5,859 nt of DNA from Zoogloeaceae bacterium (lineage in GTDB: Bacteria; Pseudomonadota; Gammaproteobacteria; Burkholderiales; Rhodocyclaceae): positions 1 to 5,859 of the forward strand of contig JAIRZG010000168.1 of assembly GCA_031267345.1 (NCBI GenBank). The letters run 5' to 3'. Below the pieces are notes generated by a model. That model was not told where the DNA came from and searched no databases. It saw only the letters and a program-made list of their open reading frames with translations. Shown piece after piece: positions 1 to 5,794 of this stretch (the stretch's first letter is position 1; each line of letters opens with the position of its first letter). Made by a program: the position numbers and the translations under genes.

Positions 1-1
1 C

Positions 2-280
2 AGCGACCTGTGGTTCAGCCGGAACGGCAATACCCTGACGGTCGATCTGTTGAACAGCGCGGACAGCATTTCGTTTGAATACTGGTTCCTGGGCGAAACT
101 TATCATGTGGAAGAATTCAAGCTGAGCGACGGGACAGTACTGCAACATACGCAGGTGCAGACCTTGGTGGAAGCGATGGCGAATCATGAAGCGCCGACGG
201 GAACGACGGAAGCTGGGTATCCAGAGGACCTGCTGCAACTCATCGGCTCGGTCTGGGAAACGCCGGACGGCGGACTGTAA
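2..280 (+). CDS. RTX / haemolysin-type calcium-binding protein, C-terminal fragment
   Basis: The reading frame is open from the left edge and ends at TAA 278-280, giving the last 92 residues of a longer protein whose start is outside the window. The visible part opens with DLWFSRNGNTLTV, then EYWF, YHVEEFKLSDGT and LVEAMA. This is the pattern of the haemolysin-type calcium-binding related domain (HCBP_related) that sits after the glycine-rich RTX repeats in large secreted proteins. Known members leave the cell by type I secretion, using an uncleaved signal in roughly the last 50-60 residues; the tail here (about residues 55-92, ending VWETPDGGL) would carry that signal. No RTX nonapeptide repeats are visible, so they must lie upstream. 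Whether the protein is an adhesin, S-layer protein, toxin or enzyme cannot be told from this end. No type I transporter genes are in the window. The TTG at 50 is an internal Leu codon, not a start. Confidence 0.82.
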   Translation, partial: SDLWFSRNGNTLTVDLLNSADSISFEYWFLGETYHVEEFKLSDGTVLQHTQVQTLVEAMANHEAPTGTTEAGYPEDLLQLIGSVWETPDGGL

Positions 281-298
281 AGCCGCGCCAGGAATACC

Positions 299-340
299 GG
301 GCGAACCCTTACGGTTCGCCCCGTCCCCCGCGACGGGACG
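299..340 (+). terminator. Tandem hairpins after the RTX gene, probable transcription terminator
   Basis: Nineteen bases after the RTX stop codon there is a perfect 9-bp inverted repeat, GGGCGAACC (299-307) and GGTTCGCCC (313-321), with a 5-base loop. A second one follows directly: CGTCCC (322-327) and GGGACG (335-340). The position and GC-rich stem suit a terminator for the upstream gene. There is no T-run after either stem, so it is not a classical intrinsic terminator; it could instead protect the mRNA 3' end. Confidence 0.5.
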
Positions 341-536
341 AAAGGGAAAAACCGCGCGCGACGCGGGCGGCAGGCAACATGGGCGCAGTAAATCGGCCAA
401 CTTCCCCAGCCCGCGAAAGATCGCCAAGCATCCGTCCGGATAACGATGCGCTTGCGCCTTCGCCTTGGCGTAGTGGCGCCGATGCCGGTCTGCCGGAATT
501 TGCGGCGCCCGTCCCCCGAAACGCGCACAATTATCC
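341..536. other. Intergenic stretch with no recognisable gene
   Basis: This is most of the first half of the 552-bp gap between the RTX gene and waaF. Open frames on both strands here give arginine- and proline-rich translations with no family resemblance and no Shine-Dalgarno sequence, as expected of non-coding GC-rich DNA. An 11-bp match, CCCGTCCCCCG, occurs at 320-330 and 508-518, but it is low-complexity and probably chance. I see no tRNA, rRNA, insertion sequence or CRISPR repeat. Confidence 0.55.
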
Positions 537-566
537 GCGCCTGACGTGCGCGGTCGCGTCAGGCGT
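537..566 (+). repeat. Perfect inverted repeat (hairpin or operator-like)
   Basis: CGCCTGACG (538-546) and CGTCAGGCG (557-565) form a perfect 9-bp inverted repeat around a 10-base centre, extendable by one G-T pair at 537/566. It lies exactly between a possible -35 and a good -10 sequence. It could therefore be a repressor site within the promoter, or a hairpin ending a transcript coming from upstream. No T-run follows, which argues against an intrinsic terminator. Confidence 0.45.
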
Positions 567-571
567 ACAAT
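541..571 (+). promoter_or_regulatory. Candidate sigma-70 promoter for waaF
   Basis: TACAAT at 566-571 matches the -10 consensus at five of six positions. CTGACG at 541-546 is a weaker -35 (four of six), with a 19-base spacer that is slightly long. Transcription from here would begin near 578 and leave a leader of about 255 nt before the chosen waaF start. The spacer is filled by an inverted repeat. A related CACAAT occurs at 526-531 without a clear -35. The call rests on motif reading only. Confidence 0.35.
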
Positions 572-577
572 AACGGA

Positions 578-832
578 GAAGCATTCGTTGCAACCCAACC
601 GCACTCCCGACATCCGGCATTTGGTGTATCAACATAACCCCCCATGCGCGTTTACATCAATTTCATGGCAGCAACCCATCCGCAACCGGAAATGGCGTTC
701 TCTCCCCTTGCCGGTCGCCCCGCTCAAAACCCTGGTTGCAGGTATGAGGATACAACTGTAGCGTCGATGCTTTCGGACAGGATTTCAAACCGGAGCCGGT
801 TTCACGATGCGCGCGGTGTCCATACCTCCTGC
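578..832 (+). other. Probable long 5' leader of waaF, no gene seen
   Basis: About 255 nt separate the candidate transcription start from the waaF ATG. The waaF frame is open through most of it (from ATG 644), but the resulting 63 residues do not resemble heptosyltransferase N-termini, which begin just before the APAWIGD motif. A GGAG at 575-578 lies 9 nt before a TTG at 588 that opens a 57-codon frame to TAG 759-761; its product resembles nothing I know. No riboswitch class is recognised. Confidence 0.35.
787..802 (+). repeat. Short inverted repeat upstream of waaF start
   Basis: AAACCGG (787-793) and CCGGTTT (796-802) are perfect complements separated by only two bases. A real hairpin would open one or two inner pairs. 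It ends 30 nt before the waaF ATG, close enough to affect ribosome access, or it may be a binding site for a dimeric protein. Function is unknown. Confidence 0.35.
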
Positions 833-1852
833 ATGAACGCCGAATCCCGCGCCCTCATTGTCGCGCCCGCGTGGATAGGCGACGCCATCATGGCGGAACC
901 GTTGTTCGCTCGTCTGCAAGCGCAAAATCCAGCGTTGGTCATGGACGCGCTGGCGGCGGACTGGGTTGCGCCCGTGCTCGCCCGAATGCCGAACATCGCC
1001 CACATCATCAAAACATCGTTTGTACACGGCAGGCTGCATCTGGGCGCGCGTTTGAAACTTGCGCGCGCTTTGCGACAGAACGCCTACGCGCGCGCCTACA
1101 TTCTGCCCAATTCCCTGAAATCCGCGATCCTGCCGTGGTTTGCCGACATTCCCCAGCGCGTCGGTTTTATCGGCGAATGCCGTTTTGGTCTGGTGAATAT
1201 CCGGCACAAGCTCGATAAAAACGCGCTGCCCCGGATGGTGGAACGCTTCGCGCAACTGGCGCAGGAACCGGGAACGCCGTTGATTCGCCCCGTCGCCGCG
1301 CCGCGTCTGATATCCACACCCGTGCAGCAGACCGATACCCTCGCCCAACTGGGATTGAAGCGTCCGGACCGACTGGTCATGCTCTGCCCCGGCGCGGAAT
1401 ACGGCCCGGCCAAACGCTGGCCGATCCGCCACTTCGCCGCGCTGGCGCGCGAACTGGCGGCAGCCGGTCATGCGGTGTGGTTGCTGGGATCGGCGAAGGA
1501 TCACGCGCTGGCGGAAGACATCCGCATCCAGACCTCCGGCGACTGCCGCAACCTCTGCGGCAAAACCCGCATCGATCAGGCCATCGACCTCATCGCGCTG
1601 GCGACGCTGGTGGTTTGCAATGATTCCGGCCTGATGCATGTCGCGGCGGCGCTGACCAGACCCACGCTCGCCATTTTTGGTTCCTCCTCGCCGGACTTCA
1701 CGCCGCCTTTGTCCGATCAGGCCATCATTGTGCGCCATGACCTGCCGTGCAGCCCCTGTTTCCAGCGCGTCTGCCCGCTCGGTCACACGGACTGCCTGGA
1801 AAACATCGCGCCGGAAGAAGTCCTCGATCTCTGTCGGCCTCACTTACGCTAA
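833..1852 (+). CDS. waaF: ADP-heptose:LPS heptosyltransferase II
   Basis: This GT9-family glycosyltransferase adds the second L-glycero-D-manno-heptose to the LPS inner core on the cytoplasmic face of the inner membrane. The 339-residue product is close to the usual length of about 350. It starts with the family N-terminus APAWIGDAIMAEPLF (residues 11-25). It then carries LPNSLKSA in the N-terminal Rossmann-like half, PGAEYGPAKRWP (186-197) in the donor-binding half, NDSGLMHVAAAL (263-274), and a cysteine-rich WaaF tail CSPCF-x3-CPLGHTDCL with Cys306, 309, 314 and 321. I chose ATG 833 because it places the first motif where the family has it; an in-frame ATG at 644 would add 63 unrelated residues, and one at 767 would add 22. 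No clear Shine-Dalgarno sequence precedes 833, so the exact start is less certain than the identity. It is followed after 5 nt by the NTF2-like gene. Confidence 0.93.
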   Translation: MNAESRALIVAPAWIGDAIMAEPLFARLQAQNPALVMDALAADWVAPVLARMPNIAHIIKTSFVHGRLHLGARLKLARALRQNAYARAYILPNSLKSAILPWFADIPQRVGFIGECRFGLVNIRHKLDKNALPRMVERFAQLAQEPGTPLIRPVAAPRLISTPVQQTDTLAQLGLKRPDRLVMLCPGAEYGPAKRWPIRHFAALARELAAAGHAVWLLGSAKDHALAEDIRIQTSGDCRNLCGKTRIDQAIDLIALATLVVCNDSGLMHVAAALTRPTLAIFGSSSPDFTPPLSDQAIIVRHDLPCSPCFQRVCPLGHTDCLENIAPEEVLDLCRPHLR

Positions 1853-1857
1853 TCGCC

Positions 1858-2280
1858 ATGTCCAACGTCCTCATCCACGCCACGCCGGAAGACGCCGAAT
1901 CCGCCTTCTACAACGCCATCGCCCAACGCAACCTCAACGCCCTGATGAACGTCTGGGCGGAAGACGAGGAAATCGTCTGCATCCACCCGACCGGCGCGCA
2001 TCTCGTCGGCTTTGCCGCCATCCAGGCAAGCTGGCGCGGCATTCTCGGCGGCGCAAAAATGGAAATCCGCCGCCAGCGCGTCGCCCGCTGGAATGGCATG
2101 TTGATTTGCGTCCACCATCTGATCGAAAATCTGTACGCCAACAAGGAAGTCGGCGGCCCCATTCAGGTCACCCACATTTACCTGCGCGGCCCGCACGGCT
2201 GGCGTCTGACCTGTCGCCACGCTTCCCCTGGCGCCAATCCCATGCTCAAACCGGGAAAAATGCATCGGGTGTTGCATTGA
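1858..2280 (+). CDS. NTF2/SnoaL-like small protein (DUF4440-type)
   Basis: The 140-residue product has the look of the NTF2-like/SnoaL fold. An N-terminal helix (EDAESAFYNAIAQRNLNALMNVW) is followed by an acidic turn and strand (AEDEEIVCIHPTGAHLVGFAAIQASW), then alternating strands ending in HGWRLTCRHAS. Proteins of this fold form cone-shaped pockets and range from ketosteroid isomerases to purely binding proteins, so no reaction can be assigned. It has no signal peptide or membrane segment and is presumably cytoplasmic. The ATG lies only 5 nt after the waaF stop and has no clear Shine-Dalgarno sequence, which suggests co-transcription and translational coupling with waaF. As I recall, a similar small gene follows waaF in other betaproteobacteria, hinting at a link to LPS or sugar-nucleotide metabolism, but that is inference. 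Confidence 0.8.
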   Translation: MSNVLIHATPEDAESAFYNAIAQRNLNALMNVWAEDEEIVCIHPTGAHLVGFAAIQASWRGILGGAKMEIRRQRVARWNGMLICVHHLIENLYANKEVGGPIQVTHIYLRGPHGWRLTCRHASPGANPMLKPGKMHRVLH

Positions 2281-2414
2281 TCAGGAATCAGAGGTCAGGC
2301 ATCGGAAAAAGCTACCGGCGCGACGCGCCACTGGGAAAAGCGCACCCGCCGCCGATTTTCACGTATCATGCCGGATATGTAACTTTTGCCGACTTCTTCC
2401 GATTTCGACGCCAT

Positions 2415-2446
2415 TGTAACGTTTCGTAAAAAATCAAATATATAAC
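2415..2446 (+). promoter_or_regulatory. Candidate promoter in AT-rich region upstream of the sensing operon
   Basis: TTGTAA at 2415-2420 (four of six to the -35 consensus) lies 18 bases before TATATA (2439-2444), which overlaps TATAAC (2441-2446). It sits inside a stretch (about 2426-2480) that is overwhelmingly A/T while flanking genes are GC-rich. Other -10-like hexamers (for example TATAGT at 2461-2466) occur in the same stretch, so the exact start is ambiguous. The leader to ATG 2559 would be roughly 90-110 nt. Confidence 0.4.
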
Positions 2447-2558
2447 TAAAGTAATAGTAATATAGTTATAGGTCTGGAAGACAAAACAGGCCACAGAGCA
2501 ATATACGTCGGCATCGTCACGGATGTCGCCCCCCAACTTCTTTGAACTGAAGCACATC

Positions 2559-3440
2559 ATGTTGCGCCACATCTTTTCGGTTCTGGCACTGGCGGCGTTA
2601 TCGGCCTGTTCCGCAACGGCGGCGCAGGAAGCGCCTCTGCGTCTGGGAATCGCGCCCTTCAATTCGCCTGCCGACCTGTTTCGCGCGCATCGCCCGCTGG
2701 CGCAGCACCTGGAGCGGAGCCTGAACCGTCCGGTCAAGATTCTATCCTCGAAGGATCACGCCGCTTTCCTGCGTGATTCCCTGCGCAAGCGTTTTGATAT
2801 CCTCATCACGCCGCCGCATTTTGGCGCTTTGTGTCTGCAATACGGTTTCGTTCCGCTGGCGCGCTACAAAGCGCCGTTCAAATTTATTTTTGTGGTGCGC
2901 GCCGACAGCGCCTTCAAACATCACCGTGATTTGCGCGGCAAGCGCATCGCCTTTCCCGATTACGCCTCGTTTTTCGCGCAGGCGGGCATCAAAAACCTCG
3001 CGGAAAACGGCATGAAGGCCGACACGGATTACCAGATGCTGGATCGCCCCAGTCACGCGGCGGCAATGGCGGCAGTGGTGGCGGGAAACGCCGAGGCGGC
3101 GGTAACGACCTTTGCCCCCCTCAATCTGGCGCATCACGAAATCCGTTCCAAGTTACGCATCATCAACCTGAACGATCTGAACATGGACGACCATACCTTG
3201 CCGCATCTGATGACGCTGGCGGATAACCATCTGGACGCCGCGCTCATTGAGCGCATTCGCAAGGCGCTTCAGCGCTTTCCCGCAACCGGGGAAGGCAAGG
3301 CTTTTTTTGCCGCTTCCGGCTATGAGGGTTATGTGCCCATTTCACCGCAGGACATCAAAAGTATGCAGCCCTATGTGGAGATGATCCGGCAACAGCCGTT
3401 CTTCAAGCCACCTGTCTTGCCCGATCAGGAACGACCATGA
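2559..3440 (+). CDS. PhnD-like periplasmic substrate-binding protein, probable lipoprotein
   Basis: The 293-residue product resembles the phosphate/phosphonate-binding (PhnD-like, type II periplasmic-binding) family. It begins with a signal peptide (MLRHIFSVLALAALSAC) whose LSAC at residues 14-17 fits a lipobox, predicting lipidation at Cys17; signal peptidase I cleavage after the nearby TAA is the alternative. Family features are LRLGIAPFNSP after the signal, the hinge-region block DILITPPHFGALCL (from about residue 80), DLRGKRIAFPDYASFFAQAG (from 124) opening the second lobe, and SHAAAMAAVVAGNAEAAVT. I chose ATG 2559 because it starts directly at the signal peptide; ATG 2523 would add 12 residues before it. 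Neither has a strong Shine-Dalgarno sequence. No ABC permease or ATPase gene is adjacent. The stop overlaps the start of the GGDEF/EAL gene as ATGA, so it is more likely a ligand sensor for that enzyme than a transport component. The ligand is not predictable; resemblance to PhnD does not prove phosphonate binding. Confidence 0.85.
   Translation: MLRHIFSVLALAALSACSATAAQEAPLRLGIAPFNSPADLFRAHRPLAQHLERSLNRPVKILSSKDHAAFLRDSLRKRFDILITPPHFGALCLQYGFVPLARYKAPFKFIFVVRADSAFKHHRDLRGKRIAFPDYASFFAQAGIKNLAENGMKADTDYQMLDRPSHAAAMAAVVAGNAEAAVTTFAPLNLAHHEIRSKLRIINLNDLNMDDHTLPHLMTLADNHLDAALIERIRKALQRFPATGEGKAFFAASGYEGYVPISPQDIKSMQPYVEMIRQQPFFKPPVLPDQERP
3427..3440 (+). promoter_or_regulatory. Shine-Dalgarno and ATGA start/stop overlap
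   Basis: AGGAA at 3427-3431 lies 5 nt before ATG 3437-3439, whose last two bases are shared with the TGA stop (3438-3440) of the binding-protein gene. This fixes the start of the downstream gene and indicates translational coupling, consistent with matched production of the two proteins. Confidence 0.75.
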
Positions 3441-5794
3441 AACGCTTTTCCGGGCTTCATATCCATTCTTTCCGTACCCGGCTTTTGCTGAGCAGTCTCC
3501 TTGTCAGCATCCTGACCCTGTTCCTCCTTATTGGCAACAACCTGCTGCTGACCAATCGTTACTTTCAAACCGAACAAAGCGAGTACGCGCTTGAACAGGG
3601 AAAAATTTTCGGCGAGGTCTTCGCGCCCTACCTGCTGACCCATGATTACGCCACCCTGCGCGACATGTTGGACAACCTGCGACAGAATCAAGGATTGATC
3701 TACATCGTCGTCGTCGACGAAGACGGCGATCGCGCCGCCGCCGTAGGCTGGCCGGAGGATCAGGCGCTGCCGGCGGGCGAGGCGAACGATGATGGCGTAC
3801 TCCATGCCGTCTTCCCGATCGCCATCGAAGACGTGGTCTACGGACAACTGTACATCGGGCGCAGCACCAGCTACAGCGCCGAAGCCCGACAAGAGTTGCT
3901 GGAACAAAGCGCGCTGATCGGACTGGGTGGCGTTTCTCTGCTGGTGTTTTTCCTCTACATCGTCATTTACTACATGACGCAAGGATTGGTGCGCCTCTCG
4001 GAAGCCAGTCATCGCATCAGCATGGGCGACTTTGCCCGTCGCGTACAAGTGAAGGGGCAAAACGAGATTTCCGTGCTCGCCGCCAACTTCAACCGCATGA
4101 TCGACGCCGTGCAAAACCGCATCCGCGCGCTGGAAGACAGCGAACAACGCTTTCGCGCCATCGCCGACTACACCTATGATTGGGAAAACTGGTTCGATAC
4201 GGACGGCAAGTTGCGCTGGGTCAATCCCGCCGTGCAGCGCGTCACCGGCTTTTCGCCGGAAGAATGTATGGACATGGAACAATTTCCCCTGAATCTGGTG
4301 CATGTCGACGATCAGGAGCTGATTCGTCATCAAATACGTCAGGCGCAGGACGGGCACAGCGGGCAGAATATGGAATTCCGCATCCTGCGCCGCGACGGGC
4401 ATTGTCTCTGGTGCGCCATGTCCTGGCAGTCCATCCGCGACAAACATGGCGCGTCGCAGGGCTATCGTTCCAGCATCCGCGACATTACCCTGCAACACCA
4501 CGCCACCGAGGAACTGGCCTATCAGTCGATCCACGATCCCCTGACCGGTCTCTACAACCGCCGCGCCTTCGAGCGGCAGTTGCGGCAGGCCATCGAGCAG
4601 TTCCAGCAGGATCACCGTCTCGTTTCCGTGTTGTACCTCGACCTCGACCAGTTCAAGGTCATCAATGACACCTGCGGTCACATTGCGGGCGACCAGTTGC
4701 TGATCAACCTGACCAAGACCCTGCAAACCAACGTCCGGCAAGGCTTTCTCGCGCGCCTGGGCGGTGACGAATTCGGCATCCTCCTGCGCGACTGTGACGA
4801 AACGGAAGCCATGCGTCATGCCAACGCGCTGGTCTCGGAGATTCGCGCCTACACCTTCACCTACGGCGGGCGCAGTTTCCGCATCGGCGCGTCGGTAGGC
4901 GTGGTTCGCGTCATTCCCGGCATGAACAGCTTCACTGACATCCTGATGGCGGCGGATACCGCCTGTTACGCCGCCAAGGAACAAGGGCGCAACCGCGTGG
5001 AACTGTACGACGAAAACAACGAATACTTCCGGATGCGGCACGAAGAATTTCGCTCCATCGGTCATATCACCACCGCGCTTTCCGAAGGCCGCTTCCTGCT
5101 GTACTTCCAACGTCTCAAGCCCCTGCGCGACGAACAGCCGGAGCATGTCGAAATCCTTATTCGCCTGCGCGATTTCCTCGGTAACATCCAGACGCCTGCC
5201 CGCTTCATCGCCGCTGCCGAACGCTTCAATCTCATGCCCTACATCGACCGATGGGTGGTCGAAAATGTCTGCCGCCAACTTGCCGAATGGCAGAAGGCGG
5301 GGCTTACGCCAGCCGTGGAACACTTCGCCATCAATATTTCCGGCGCCAGCCTCTCCGACCGCGAATTCCCGGATTATGTGCACGAACAGATCGAGCGCTA
5401 TCAGGTTGACGCTTCGCGCCTGTGTTTTGAAATCACGGAAAGCTGCGCCGTCGGCCAGCTCGCGCAGGCGCTGAATTTCATCAAGCGCATTCGCGGGCTG
5501 AAGGCTTCGCTGTCGCTTGACGATTTCGGCAGCGGCCTCTCCTCCTTTGCGTATCTGAAGCAGTTTCGCGTCGATTACCTGAAAATCGACGGCCTGTTTA
5601 TCGCCAACATCGACAACGACTCCTCTGACCGCGCCGTGGTGCAGGCCATTGTGCAACTGGCCAAGGTGCATGGCCTGAAAGTGATCGCGGAATTCGTCAG
5701 TAGCGAGTCCATTTTGGAAGTCGTTCGGGAACTGGGCATAGACTACGCCCAAGGCTACGCCCGCCACGTTCCTGAGCCACTGGAACACCTTGTT
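3437..5794 (+). CDS. Membrane sensor HAMP-PAS-GGDEF-EAL c-di-GMP enzyme, 3' end cut off
   Basis: 786 codons are credible before the sequence degenerates; the frame stays open to the window end. Order: membrane segment about 16-38; periplasmic region about 39-158 (includes YIVVVDEDGD and VVYGQLYIGRS, CACHE/CHASE-like in feel); membrane segment about 159-180; HAMP about 181-232; PAS about 236-352; GGDEF about 358-525; EAL from about 550. The cyclase domain looks active: DLDQFK (402-407), ND-x3-GH, GGDEF intact (442-446). The inhibitory RxxD site before it is lost (V and G at the R and D positions). The phosphodiesterase domain keeps EILIR (572-576, the EAL motif), NIS (633), EITE (665), DDFGSG (695), KID (716), Glu752 and Gln772, but the usual AE-x-VE reads AEFVS, so the second Glu is Ser755. 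It could therefore be bifunctional. Start ATG 3437 has AGGAA in front and overlaps the binding-protein stop. The C-terminal end of the EAL domain is missing or nearly so. Confidence 0.9.

Noticed and set aside
320..518. 11-bp direct repeat CCCGTCCCCCG at 320-330 and 508-518
   Set aside because: Low-complexity GC sequence in a GC-rich gap; two copies are easily explained by chance and flank nothing recognisable.
184..573. Several overlapping small frames on both strands around 184-573
   Set aside because: They are low-complexity Arg/Pro/Ala translations with no family resemblance or ribosome-binding site, partly antisense to the RTX end.
644..832. Upstream in-frame extension of waaF from ATG 644
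   Set aside because: The 63 extra residues do not resemble WaaF N-termini, which begin a few residues before the APAWIGD motif; no good ribosome-binding site favours 644.
785..1843. A 352-codon open frame on the minus strand opposite waaF
   Set aside because: The + strand carries unmistakable WaaF motifs; the minus-strand product is Arg/Gln-rich with no recognisable domain, so it is an antisense shadow.
2317..2329. GGCGC/GCGCC inverted repeat after the NTF2-like gene as a terminator
   Set aside because: The stem is only 5 bp with a 3-base loop and no T-run follows, so support is too weak to call a terminator.
1677..2429. A 250-codon + strand frame spanning the waaF end and the NTF2-like gene
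   Set aside because: It overlaps two well-supported genes in another frame and gives an Arg/Pro-rich translation with no domain.
2523..2558. Earlier start ATG 2523 for the binding protein
   Set aside because: It would put 12 residues (MSPPNFFELKHI) in front of a normal signal peptide; no Shine-Dalgarno sequence supports it.
3425..5788. A 787-codon open frame on the minus strand across the whole GGDEF-EAL gene
   Set aside because: It is the antisense of a gene with clear HAMP, PAS, GGDEF and EAL motifs. GC-biased codon use leaves the antisense frame poor in stops, and its translation shows no family resemblance.
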